The notes under the pieces were generated by a model. The model did no database searches, was not told where the DNA came from, and worked only from the letters and a program-made list of their open reading frames with translations. Below are positions 7,464 through 14,786 of a stretch of DNA of 28,035 nt, one piece after another; the stretch's first letter is position 1, and the number at the start of each line of letters is the position of its first letter. The position numbers were made by a program, and so were the translations under genes. The stretch spans positions 1 through 28,035 of the forward strand of contig CAJTYS010000047.1 of NCBI GenBank assembly GCA_910583765.1, written 5' to 3'. The stretch is from an uncultured Eubacteriales bacterium (GTDB lineage: Bacteria > Bacillota > Clostridia > Peptostreptococcales > Anaerovoracaceae).

Positions 7464-8831
7464 CTATCTGCCTGTGAACATGGTCAGATCCCCTGCCCGC
7501 TCTGTCAGCTTTCCCCGCTCCAGGATGCCCCTTTTTTCCAGCCACGCTTCAAATTCCCTGATGGGCCGCAGACCTAAGACCTCCCGAACCGCCGCCGCGT
7601 CGTGGAAGGCGTTTGTCTGATAATTGAGCATCACATCGTCAGAGGCCGGAACGCCGATGATATAATTGCAGCCTGCCGCGGCCAAAAGCATGGTCAGGTT
7701 TTCGATATCGTTTTGCCCCGCTGCCATGTGATTGGTGTAGCAGCAGTCGCATCCCATGGGCAGTCCCGTGAGCTTTCCCATAAAATGGTCCTCTAAACCA
7801 GCCCGAATGACCTGGGTGCTGTCGTACAAGTATTCTGGTCCAATGAAACCTACCACTGTGTTCACGATGAAGGGCTGGAACTTTTTCGCATAAGCGTAAC
7901 ACCTGGCTTCCATGGTCACTTGATCTGTATCATAATGGGCCATGGAGGAAAGCTCCGAACCCTGTCCTGTTTCAAAATACATGCGGTTGGGCCCCTTGGC
8001 CGTGCCTTTTTGCTCCAGCAGGTCCACGGCTTCTTCGATGGTCTCTGTGGTAAAGCCAAAGGCTTCGTTTCCTTTCTGGGATCCGGCGATGCTTTGGAAA
8101 AACAAGTCCGTGGGCGCGCCTTCTTTTACGGCTTCCATCTGCGTGGTGATATGGGCCAGGACGCACTGCTGGGTGGGAATCTCTAACTGATTTTTAATCT
8201 CATCGAATCGCTTCAGCACTTCTTTGACGCTGCTGACCGTGTCATTGACTGGATTGAGGCCAATGAGCGCGTCGCCCACACCATAGCTGAGGCCTTCGTA
8301 CACGGAAGCGGTGATGCCATCTACATCATCTACCGTGTGATTAGGCTGCAGCCTGGTAGAAAAGGTCCCCCGCTTTCCCAGAGTGGTGTTGCAGGTGGTT
8401 TCGATACGGATCTTGCTGGCCCCGTAAATCAGATCCAGGTTGGACATGAGCTTTGTCACCCCTGCGATCACTTCTGCAGTCAGGCCCTTGCTCAAGTATT
8501 TGATATCTGCTTCGGAAGCATTGTAATCCAGCAGCCATTCCCGCAGCTCTCCCAGGGACCAGTTTTTAATCTTGTCATATACTGCCGGTTCCACGCTGTC
8601 CTGGTCCATGCGGGTGACATCGTCCTTTTCATAATCCACTGCTGGGCTGCTTCGCAGATCGGACACCAGGAGATCTGACAAAACCTCTTTGGCCGCGATC
8701 CGCTCACTGTCGTTTTCCGCTGCCAGGCCCGCCAGCTCATCGCCCGATTTCTTTTCATTGGCCTTTGCCAGCACTTGTTTCACAGAGTCAAAAGCATATG
8801 TTTTGCCTCCTATCATTGTTTTGAGTCTCAC
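7464..8831 (-). CDS. eutB: EutB ethanolamine ammonia-lyase large subunit
   Basis: 455 aa, full family length. It is the catalytic TIM-barrel subunit that binds ethanolamine and runs the radical deamination to acetaldehyde and ammonia. Co-linear similarity to enterobacterial EutB runs throughout: KSGDELAGLAAENDSERIAAK near the N-terminus, FSTRLQPNHTVDDV, IPTQQCVLAHITTQMEAV, YFETGQGSELSS, VVGFIGPEYLYDS, GCDCCYTNHMAAGQND and MLNYQTNAFHDAAAVR. The start codon is GTG at 8831 with GGAGG six bases upstream. It lies 17 bases after eutA. Confidence 0.97.
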   Translation of the reverse strand: MRLKTMIGGKTYAFDSVKQVLAKANEKKSGDELAGLAAENDSERIAAKEVLSDLLVSDLRSSPAVDYEKDDVTRMDQDSVEPAVYDKIKNWSLGELREWLLDYNASEADIKYLSKGLTAEVIAGVTKLMSNLDLIYGASKIRIETTCNTTLGKRGTFSTRLQPNHTVDDVDGITASVYEGLSYGVGDALIGLNPVNDTVSSVKEVLKRFDEIKNQLEIPTQQCVLAHITTQMEAVKEGAPTDLFFQSIAGSQKGNEAFGFTTETIEEAVDLLEQKGTAKGPNRMYFETGQGSELSSMAHYDTDQVTMEARCYAYAKKFQPFIVNTVVGFIGPEYLYDSTQVIRAGLEDHFMGKLTGLPMGCDCCYTNHMAAGQNDIENLTMLLAAAGCNYIIGVPASDDVMLNYQTNAFHDAAAVREVLGLRPIREFEAWLEKRGILERGKLTERAGDLTMFTGR

Positions 8832-8848
8832 TTCAAACCTCCAAAGCT

Positions 8849-10285
8849 TTATTGAAATATCAATGTCTTTACTACCACAGGAAGGGCGATCCCCTTCATG
8901 ATGGGTTTTCCGATGTCAATGTAATCTCCCTGGCTGACCTTGACATTATCGATGCATACGATGTCGCGGCTGCCCTCCAGCTCTTGCCCAATGGCCTGAC
9001 CCAGGGATTTTGCCATGTCGTGCGTTGTCAAAACCAGCAGTGGTTCTCCTTTTTTCAGAAAGCTGCCGCTCCAATGGGCGATGCTCTTTGCCAAAAGGCG
9101 AAGTTCCTCATAAGAGACCCGCTCTTTTCCCTGCATGCACAGCATCAGCCTTTCCGCTCCTGTCTGGGCCTGAAACCAGGCTGCTTCTTCCAGGAGTTTT
9201 TCATGATTTCCTGAGAAAGCGTCCTCTTCCGCGATCTGACTGATCAGCAGCGCCGGAATGTTCTTGATAGGGAACAGTTCCTGGCTGTAAGCGATGGTGC
9301 TGCCGCTGACAGTAGTGGCGTAAACGCCCGCGCCCACCACTGTGGCCCTGATGGTTTCCGCAGGTTCTATGATCTCATAGTCAGATGTGAGGCTGCTTTG
9401 CCGCAGGGAGTCTGCCAAAGACACGCCCAAGTCGCCATATTGATAGGGATCGTCTTCCTTTCTGTAATAGCAATCCCCTACGCCGCCGGAAAAAGACAAA
9501 GCTTGTATGTGAGGCAGCCTTTGAAAATCTGCCAGGCCTTTACTAGAAGCGGTACGCGCCAGTTCAGCCAGAGGGCCGGTTCTTTCCCAGAACACCTGCT
9601 CCAAGGCCTGAACCATGATATCAGTGATCTTTTTCAATCGCTGGGGCGTGACAGTCATTTCCCGAGAGGTGATCTGAAAACCGAATTCCCGAGCCAGGTC
9701 GTTGAGCCTGGGGCTCACATAAGTGATCACTCCCTCTTCGTCGTATCGGAGCAGTCTACCGCCAATGTCCAAGCAGACCTGAGCTGCCAGTTCCCCGCAG
9801 CTGAACACCGCGATATTCGTGGTGCCGCCGCCAATGTCCAGATTGGCCACCGCGCAGCTATGGGTCTTGGAATATGCCTCTGCTCCAGAGCCTTTCCCTG
9901 CGATTATGGATTCCAAATCCGGCCCCGCGGTAGCCACTACGAATTCTCCTGCCAAGCTGCTCAGCTGCTGCACAAGGATATCCGCGTTTTCTTTGAGCAG
10001 AGATTCTCCGGTGATGATGACCGCGCCGGAATCCACCATGTCCGGCGTGACCCCCGCGCCGCGATACTCTCGTTCTATGATCCCTTTGATCTCCTCACTG
10101 TCCAAATGCCTGTCGTCCAGGCTGGGGGTATAGTAGATCCTGCTTTTGTAGAGGATCTCCTTTTCTGTGAGATCCACCTGAGGCACCATGTAGGACACTG
10201 CTGTGTTGGAAAAGGAAAGTCTGCTGATCACCATGCTTAATGTAGTTGTCCCAATGTCAATGCCCGCGCTTAAAATCGAATCCAT
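8849..10285 (-). CDS. eutA: EutA ethanolamine ammonia-lyase reactivating factor
   Basis: 478 aa from the chosen start. EutA is an actin/Hsp70-fold ATPase that ejects damaged cobalamin from EutBC so that fresh coenzyme can bind. Seen are the phosphate-1 loop GIDIGTTTLSM at residues 8-18, the phosphate-2 motif NLDIGGGTTNIAVF near residue 150, and SGGVGDCYY in the second half. The reading frame is open 15 codons further upstream, but ATG 10285 is preferred because GGCAAGGAGC precedes it and because the longer form would begin inside the terminator hairpin at 10308-10353. The gene is the first downstream of the second EutV-responsive attenuator. Confidence 0.95.
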   Translation of the reverse strand: MDSILSAGIDIGTTTLSMVISRLSFSNTAVSYMVPQVDLTEKEILYKSRIYYTPSLDDRHLDSEEIKGIIEREYRGAGVTPDMVDSGAVIITGESLLKENADILVQQLSSLAGEFVVATAGPDLESIIAGKGSGAEAYSKTHSCAVANLDIGGGTTNIAVFSCGELAAQVCLDIGGRLLRYDEEGVITYVSPRLNDLAREFGFQITSREMTVTPQRLKKITDIMVQALEQVFWERTGPLAELARTASSKGLADFQRLPHIQALSFSGGVGDCYYRKEDDPYQYGDLGVSLADSLRQSSLTSDYEIIEPAETIRATVVGAGVYATTVSGSTIAYSQELFPIKNIPALLISQIAEEDAFSGNHEKLLEEAAWFQAQTGAERLMLCMQGKERVSYEELRLLAKSIAHWSGSFLKKGEPLLVLTTHDMAKSLGQAIGQELEGSRDIVCIDNVKVSQGDYIDIGKPIMKGIALPVVVKTLIFQ

Positions 10286-10307
10286 GACCAGTCGCTCCTT
10301 GCCAAAG

Positions 10308-10353
10308 AAAAAAAGCTCTTTTAACCGCATCTGTCATACGGTCAAAAAAGCTT
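10308..10353 (-). terminator. Intrinsic terminator between eutV and eutA (attenuator 2)
   Basis: Read on the minus strand, an 18-bp stem (including G-U pairs) with a GACAG pentaloop spans 10353 to 10313 and is followed by seven U residues at 10314-10308. This is a strong rho-independent terminator placed 23 bases before the eutA start. Its 5' arm overlaps the 3' arm of the upstream antiterminator hairpin (10347-10362), so the two structures exclude each other. Confidence 0.88.
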
Positions 10354-10389
10354 CATTGCTCTATATGCCGCCCCGCCTCATCGCAGGGC
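10347..10389 (-). promoter_or_regulatory. EutV (ANTAR) two-hairpin antiterminator before eutA
   Basis: Minus-strand RNA. Hairpin P1 (10389-10370) has a 7-bp stem GCCCUGC/GCGGGGC and hexaloop GAUGAG. After a 7-base spacer, hairpin P2 (10362-10347) has a 5-bp stem AGAGC/GCUUU and hexaloop AAUGAA. ANTAR target RNAs are known as paired small hairpins with six-base loops having A at position 1 and G at position 4. P2 fits exactly; P1 has G4 but G instead of A at position 1. P2 shares bases with the 5' arm of the terminator at 10308-10353. Phosphorylated EutV would stabilise P1-P2 and permit transcription into eutA. Confidence 0.8.
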
Positions 10390-10412
10390 AAAATCCTTGT
10401 TTTCTGTTTCTA

Positions 10413-11027
10413 TTATTTTTTGCGTGTGTTCTGTTCTTTCTGGGCCATGCTCATGCTTTGGTGACTCATGATAATCATTTCCGCCACTACCCGCATGGAT
10501 TTTCTCTTGTCCATGCTGATGCCCCGCATGTACTTGTAGGCCTCGTCTTCGCTCATGTTCCTGGTGCTCATGACAATGCCCTTTGCCCTGTCGATGAACA
10601 TCCGGTCTTTTAGCTGCCTGTCTTTCGCCTTGTTTTCCTTTTGCAGCTGCTGGATCTCTTCGCTTCGTTTCAGCGCCACTTCAATGGTGGGGACAAGGGC
10701 TTTGTCGGTCACAGGTTTTACCAGATACCCCATGACGCCCAGCTCTCCGGCTTTTTCCACAAAATCGCTGTCGCTATATGCGGTGAGCATGATGACGCAG
10801 TGGGACAAACCTTCTTCTTTGATGACTCTCGCTGCGCTGAGGCCATCCAGCATGGGCATTTTCACGTCCAGTATGACCATGTCCGGCCTTTGTTTCCGGC
10901 AGATCTCAATGGCGTCAAATCCGTCCGCCGCCTCGCCTATGACTTTGTATCCCGCAAGCTCCAGCCGCTCTTTGATATCCAGCCTGGTGATAGCTTCATC
11001 GTCCGCGATCACTACATTTTTACACAT
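10413..11027 (-). CDS. eutV: EutV ANTAR-domain response regulator (antiterminator)
   Basis: 204 aa. Residues 1-120 are a receiver domain with the acidic pair D9-D10, phospho-acceptor D54 in MVILDVKMP, T82 and K104 in GYLVKPV. A coiled linker (about 118-142) leads to an ANTAR RNA-binding domain (about 142-190) with IDRAKGIVM, MSEDEAYKYMR and KRKSMRVVAEMII. EutV, phosphorylated by EutW, dimerises and binds two-hairpin RNA targets to prevent termination in eut transcripts. Two such targets flank this gene, so eutV is predicted to control its own expression as well as the rest of the operon. The start ATG 11027 has AUGGAGAG upstream at slightly long spacing. Confidence 0.95.
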   Translation of the reverse strand: MCKNVVIADDEAITRLDIKERLELAGYKVIGEAADGFDAIEICRKQRPDMVILDVKMPMLDGLSAARVIKEEGLSHCVIMLTAYSDSDFVEKAGELGVMGYLVKPVTDKALVPTIEVALKRSEEIQQLQKENKAKDRQLKDRMFIDRAKGIVMSTRNMSEDEAYKYMRGISMDKRKSMRVVAEMIIMSHQSMSMAQKEQNTRKK

Positions 11028-11079
11028 TTGTCCAATCTCTCCATGATCCCTTGAAAAAGTAGTAACGGTTTTTACTGCT

Positions 11080-11114
11080 AAAAAAGCTCCAGCAATGCAA
11101 GATCGCTGAAGCTT
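11080..11114 (-). terminator. Intrinsic terminator in the eutV leader (attenuator 1)
   Basis: Minus-strand hairpin from 11114 to 11084: a 13-bp stem (AAGCUUCAGCGAU against AUUGCUGGAGCUU, with G-U pairs), loop CUUGC, followed directly by a U run reaching 11080. It lies about 55 bases before the eutV start and its 5' arm overlaps the P2 antiterminator hairpin. Confidence 0.87.
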
Positions 11115-11146
11115 CTATGCTTTTTCATTAACACGCCGTTGTGTTA
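11109..11146 (-). promoter_or_regulatory. EutV (ANTAR) two-hairpin antiterminator in the eutV leader
   Basis: Minus-strand RNA beginning a few bases after the predicted transcription start. P1 (11146-11129): 6-bp stem UAACAC/GUGUUA, hexaloop AACGGC. Six-base spacer. P2 (11122-11109): 4-bp stem AAGC/GCUU, hexaloop AUAGAA. Both loops have A at position 1 and G at position 4, the ANTAR recognition rule. P2 overlaps the 5' arm of the terminator at 11080-11114, giving the mutually exclusive design known for EutV control. Confidence 0.87.
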
Positions 11147-11152
11147 TTTTTT

Positions 11153-11181
11153 ATTATACTGGCGCAGGGTTTGGATGTCAA
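11153..11181 (-). promoter_or_regulatory. Sigma-70 type promoter of the eut operon
   Basis: Minus strand: TTGACA at 11181-11176, 17-base spacer, TATAAT at 11158-11153. Both boxes match consensus fully and the spacing is optimal. The predicted start of RNA lies near 11146, just at the first antiterminator hairpin. Such a strong core promoter suggests control is exerted after initiation. Confidence 0.9.
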
Positions 11182-11285
11182 CTATTTTTTCAATGTAAAA
11201 AATTTACTGAAGTGAAAAGTTTGTCTAAAGCCTGTGCGCTTACTGCGGGTTTGCTAATTTCTCATTGACCAGCGTTACTGTTCCA

Positions 11286-12635
11286 TCACTGTACAATGGT
11301 ATAGTTGGTGCTTCTTGCCTTTCCATTCTGCTTTAGTAAGTTGCTTTTTACCAGTTTTTTGAGGACTCTGGCAGCAGTGGATGTACTCACTTCAAGCAAT
11401 CGGATCACATCATTTCTTGTAATCGCTCCATGTGTTTCAGCGTATTCCAATATTTTTTCTTCTTCCTCGCGCAACTGCGTTTCGGTTTCAACAGAGGAGT
11501 TTGTTAGAGATTTCCCATGAAACGCAGAATCATTTCCTGTTTCATATTTTGCGTTAATGTTAGGCAATATGATCTTAAAAGCATTTTTAGTGGTTTCAAT
11601 CACAGGCTTTTCATCCATACCTTCGTATGCCCTCATAATCTTTCCCATTCCCGTACCGTAAGCCTCGATCAAATGTAATCGGTAGAATACATTTGCAAGG
11701 TCCTGATTTCTGCATACGGAAATACCAACCATAATATCTTCCAGATCAATTCCTGGCATCAATCCACCAATGGACACGAATTCGATCCGGTCAGCATAAA
11801 TACTGATCAATGCGCTGGCACTAAAGGAATAATCACGGTGAACCAGCAAATTCAACAACGCTTCTCTGACAGCGATTTCAGGGTAGTCTCTGGCATCAAT
11901 TCTCAGCAGCTTTTCTATGGTTGCGCGAGTCTGGTTGCGGAAGTCAATAAAATCATATACTTCGTTCATCTGCCGTAGTAATGATCCGGTAAATTCTCGG
12001 CGATCCTTAAAAACCATTTGATCCACTCCCTGAAAAACAGCGACTTTAATCGTATGGACGCACTGATCGGATAAAAGCAGACCTAAGTTGCTATAAAGAT
12101 TGTCCTGATCGATCAGTTTTAATGTACGCATTTGCTGTGGGCCGAATTCCACTTCTCGAAGCGCAAATTCTTTTTTTGTGGCTTCAAAGGTAAGTTCCTG
12201 GTTTAAGCAGCGCATAGCTTCAAAGCGATCGCCATCCGTTTCTTTAATCATGCGGCGGATGGCCGTGTCAGTGGCAGGAACAGAGGAATAACCCTGTCTG
12301 ACATATACGCCCTCTGGACGCATCCCTTTTTTGGCAAGATAATAAGGACGATCCGTTCCTCGCTGAATATCCACAGCAACAATTTCTTTTCCATCTTCCT
12401 CTATGGTTTCATAATGCAGGAACATTGTCACATCTGGCTTAATCGCATCCCTTACCATATTGCTGATTCTCAGAGATACGCTGTCAGGATCATCTACTCC
12501 GACTACCGTGCCGTCATCCTGAACGCCAATGTACAGTTTGCCGCCATCGCAGTTAGCAAAAGCAATGATTTCCTTTTTTATTTCATCCACGATAACTGCT
12601 TTCAGCTCTATGGTTTCACTTTCCCGAAAAAGCAT
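11286..12635 (-). CDS. AlbA_2/Schlafen-type ATP-binding transcriptional regulator
   Basis: 449 aa. Residues 1-115 form an AlbA_2 (Schlafen-like, putative nucleic-acid binding) domain starting with ESETIELK and containing IIAFANCDGGKLYIGVQDDG and the GVYVRQGYSSVPA segment. The middle to C-terminal part has a GHKL/HATPase_c_4-like region with PEIAVREALLNLLVHRDYS and IEAYGTGMGKIM. The last 65 residues look like a winged helix-turn-helix (ITRNDVIRLLEVSTSTAARVLKKLV). These proteins are common in bacterial accessory regions and usually described as transcriptional regulators; the true target is unknown. ATG 12635 has AAGGAGATG upstream. Its promoter lies inside a four-site repeat, suggesting autoregulation. 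It is transcribed toward eutV but separated from it by 258 bases. Confidence 0.85.
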   Translation of the reverse strand: MLFRESETIELKAVIVDEIKKEIIAFANCDGGKLYIGVQDDGTVVGVDDPDSVSLRISNMVRDAIKPDVTMFLHYETIEEDGKEIVAVDIQRGTDRPYYLAKKGMRPEGVYVRQGYSSVPATDTAIRRMIKETDGDRFEAMRCLNQELTFEATKKEFALREVEFGPQQMRTLKLIDQDNLYSNLGLLLSDQCVHTIKVAVFQGVDQMVFKDRREFTGSLLRQMNEVYDFIDFRNQTRATIEKLLRIDARDYPEIAVREALLNLLVHRDYSFSASALISIYADRIEFVSIGGLMPGIDLEDIMVGISVCRNQDLANVFYRLHLIEAYGTGMGKIMRAYEGMDEKPVIETTKNAFKIILPNINAKYETGNDSAFHGKSLTNSSVETETQLREEEEKILEYAETHGAITRNDVIRLLEVSTSTAARVLKKLVKSNLLKQNGKARSTNYTIVQ

Positions 12636-12668
12636 ACTGCCATCTCCTTCATTTTTGTTGATGATTCT

Positions 12669-12697
12669 ATTATAGCAAATCGGTTCAATCGTATCAA
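12669..12697 (-). promoter_or_regulatory. Promoter of the AlbA_2 regulator
   Basis: Minus strand: TTGATA at 12697-12692, 17-base spacer, TATAAT at 12674-12669, with a TG one base before the -10 box (extended -10). The -35 box and spacer lie within the interleaved inverted repeats at 12678-12724. Confidence 0.8.
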
Positions 12698-12724
12698 TGA
12701 ATTTGAACCGATTTTGATACGATT
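12678..12724. repeat. Interleaved inverted repeats, operator-like
   Basis: Four 11-base arms: AATCGGTTCAA (12678-12688), AATCGTATCAA (12687-12697), TTGAACCGATT (12703-12713), TTGATACGATT (12714-12724). Arm 1 pairs with arm 3 and arm 2 with arm 4, each exactly, so the two dyads interlock instead of nesting. All four arms share the form AATCGNNTCAA on one strand or the other. They cover the -35 box and spacer of the AlbA_2 promoter, so a repressor or autoregulator site is likely. Confidence 0.8.
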
Positions 12725-12733
12725 AACACGGTA

Positions 12734-13963
12734 TCAGATCATCCAGATGGGCACGATGAGATTATCTTGGTCTATGGCGCTGAATTTGTCTGCCATGCAA
12801 AGGATTGCACCGGTTCCCAGAGAAAGCGGCGATTTGTCGATCACCTTAAAGACTCTTGTCAGCCGCTTATCCGGGGAAGCCGTTTTCTTGATCTCCACGG
12901 GACAGAGCTTTCCGTCCTCCTCCAAAAGCAAGTCGATCTCCTTTGCGTCTCTGTCTCGATAATAGTGGAGAAACGGCTGCTTTCCTGCGTTCTGATATCC
13001 TTTTATAATTTCCGATACCGCGTAATTTTCCAACAAAGCGCCGCTCATCGCACCCCGCATGGCCACTTCAGGGCTGCTCCACCTTGTCAGATAACAGACG
13101 AGTCCCGTATCATAAAAATATAATTTAGGCGTTTTGATGGTTCGTTTCAGCACATTGTTGGAATATGGACGCAGCATGAAAATGATACCCAAAGTTTCCA
13201 AGATATTGAGCCATCCTTTGCAAGTGGCTAGGTCAATGTCCGCGTCTTCAGCAATGGCATTGTAATTGACCATCTGCCCGCTGCGCGCGGCGACAGCAGT
13301 AATGAAATCCATGAACTTCAAGGCATCTATGGCTCCTGAAAGCTCCCGAACATCCCTTTCAATATAAGTGGAAAGATAAGAAGGATAATAGCGTTCAGGA
13401 GAAAAACCATCTTCCCCTGCGATCCGCGGCATGGACCCTCTCCAAAGACGCTGAAAGACCTGGGGCATGGTCATGGGCTCGATCTTTTTGCTTTCCCCTA
13501 GCAGCCGCTGCAAGTCCACGGAAAAAGGCGCGTTTTCGGCTCCCGTGATCTCTCTTTGAGACATGGGAGACATGCGAAGCACGCCGACTCTGCCGGCAAG
13601 AGATTCCTGCACACCCTGCATCATGGGAAAAATCTGTGAGCCCGTCATCCAGAAATCACCAGGCTCTTGATGCTGATCAATGTGAATCTTGATATATGGA
13701 AACAATTCCGGTGCGTACTGGGCCTCGTCAATGAGAACAGGCGGTTCGTGCATTTGCAGAAATAACGCAGGATCATTTTTCGCCATATGGCGCTCATTGA
13801 AATCATCCAGAGTCACGTATTCCCTAGGTCTTTCTTCCCTCGCAGCCAGCTCTTTCAGCATTGTCGTTTTCCCTGACTGCCTAGGGCCTGTGAGCAGAAT
13901 CGCAGGAAAAAGCTTGCTCATTTCCATGATGGTTTCTTCTAAATGTCTTTTGATGTAAACCAT
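12734..13963 (-). CDS. AAA_14/DUF4143 family ATPase
   Basis: 409 aa from the chosen start. An N-terminal P-loop domain has Walker A GPRQSGKTT at residues 26-34 and Walker B VLIDEAQ near 76-82, as in the AAA_14 family. A winged-helix-like middle precedes a DUF4143 domain, with YFYDTGLVCYL and, near the C-terminus, RDRDAKEIDLLLEEDGKLC followed by EIKK, resembling a PD-(D/E)XK nuclease core. The biochemical role of the family is not established. The frame is open further upstream, but ATG 13963 is chosen because AAGAAGG precedes it and because the promoter at 13990-14018 lies inside the longer form. Its end is about 100 bases from the AlbA_2 start. Confidence 0.88.
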   Translation of the reverse strand: MVYIKRHLEETIMEMSKLFPAILLTGPRQSGKTTMLKELAAREERPREYVTLDDFNERHMAKNDPALFLQMHEPPVLIDEAQYAPELFPYIKIHIDQHQEPGDFWMTGSQIFPMMQGVQESLAGRVGVLRMSPMSQREITGAENAPFSVDLQRLLGESKKIEPMTMPQVFQRLWRGSMPRIAGEDGFSPERYYPSYLSTYIERDVRELSGAIDALKFMDFITAVAARSGQMVNYNAIAEDADIDLATCKGWLNILETLGIIFMLRPYSNNVLKRTIKTPKLYFYDTGLVCYLTRWSSPEVAMRGAMSGALLENYAVSEIIKGYQNAGKQPFLHYYRDRDAKEIDLLLEEDGKLCPVEIKKTASPDKRLTRVFKVIDKSPLSLGTGAILCMADKFSAIDQDNLIVPIWMI

Positions 13964-13989
13964 GACGCACACCTTCTTTCTTACACTTG

Positions 13990-14018
13990 AGTATAGCCCA
14001 TCATAGTCATTTCCGCAA
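13990..14018 (-). promoter_or_regulatory. Promoter of the AAA_14/DUF4143 gene
   Basis: Minus strand: TTGCGG at 14018-14013, 17-base spacer, TATACT at 13995-13990. Predicted RNA start near 13983, about 20 bases before the ATG at 13963. Confidence 0.65.
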
Positions 14019-14026
14019 CATTTTTT

Positions 14027-14059
14027 CGGCAAAATTTATTGATACTGTTAAATTTGCCG
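14027..14059. repeat. Inverted repeat upstream of the DUF4143 promoter
   Basis: CGGCAAAATTTA at 14027-14038 is matched by TAAATTTGCCG at 14049-14059, complementary apart from one extra A, around a 10-base centre. It lies just upstream of the -35 box. It has no U run on the minus strand, so an operator is more likely than a terminator for the PIN-like gene. Confidence 0.5.
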
Positions 14060-14120
14060 ATACTTTGTGACGATTGCCAAAATGATATCCCCAATGGGCT
14101 GATTCGATGTTGATTTGATG

Positions 14121-14780
14121 TTATAGATAATTCCGTGATGCTTTAATATACTCTCCCAGTGTCGCAGGCAATCCATGCCTTTTGATGACATCAGCGCAAT
14201 ATTTCTTATAAATTGATTTCAACCCTTTGCTGTTTGAGTTGTCATTTCGCAGCGCATAATATACATATGCTTGAAGCAAGATAATATCAAATGTTATGAT
14301 GTCTATGTCCTTAAGATCGTTCAGTTCTCTTGCCACATGATCAACCATGATTTCTTTTGAACAAAAGTAGTTCATGTTGTGATACGCAGCATACGCCAGG
14401 CTATATACTTCACCACGATCCTTTGAATGGCCACGCTCATACTTGATCAATTCATGATTGGCAATATGGTTAAAAATCGCAGTGTATTGTGGATCTGTGC
14501 CATATAGACCACCCTCATCAACGATCGTCACATTCTTTCCCATATATGTATCTAGAAAGCCTCTAGCATCATCGCCCAGCTCTTTATATACTTCTTCATG
14601 AACATAGATATCCGTAAAGCTTTCAAATAAAGGCTGGATGTACAACTGTTTCATGTTTTCAAACGAATAATCGTTATCAGATAAACGATCTGATATGCCC
14701 ACCATAAAAATATTGGCATCAAACAAAATCTGCTTATTTAGTAAATCACGCAAAGCGATTTTCTTAAGTGGCGTTATCAT
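14121..14780 (-). CDS. PIN-like domain protein, third gene of an XRE/ImmA unit
   Basis: 219 aa. The N-terminal ILFDANIFMVG strand places an aspartate (D21) where PIN ribonucleases have their first metal ligand. Further acidic residues follow at E67 (EVYKEL) and in the segment KDRGEVYSLAYAAYH (D121, E124), a pattern seen in PIN folds. The rest is helical. PIN proteins are commonly RNases in toxin-antitoxin systems, but at 219 aa this is longer than VapC-like toxins (about 130 aa), so the function is inferred only from the fold pattern. GGAGG lies 8 bases before ATG 14780, just ahead of the ImmA stop codon, so translation is probably coupled. Confidence 0.65.
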   Translation of the reverse strand: MITPLKKIALRDLLNKQILFDANIFMVGISDRLSDNDYSFENMKQLYIQPLFESFTDIYVHEEVYKELGDDARGFLDTYMGKNVTIVDEGGLYGTDPQYTAIFNHIANHELIKYERGHSKDRGEVYSLAYAAYHNMNYFCSKEIMVDHVARELNDLKDIDIITFDIILLQAYVYYALRNDNSNSKGLKSIYKKYCADVIKRHGLPATLGEYIKASRNYL

Positions 14781-14786
14781 CTGCAG

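Noticed and set aside
9398..10240. Plus-strand open frame of 280 codons opposite eutA
   Set aside because: Antisense shadow; eutA in the other frame has full ATPase motifs.
10286..10330. Longer eutA start 15 codons upstream
   Set aside because: No ribosome site precedes it and it lies inside the terminator hairpin; ATG 10285 has a good AAGGAG.
11028..11285. Cobalamin riboswitch in the eut leader
   Set aside because: No B12-box-like sequence or room for the aptamer; the leader is filled by the ANTAR hairpins and terminator.
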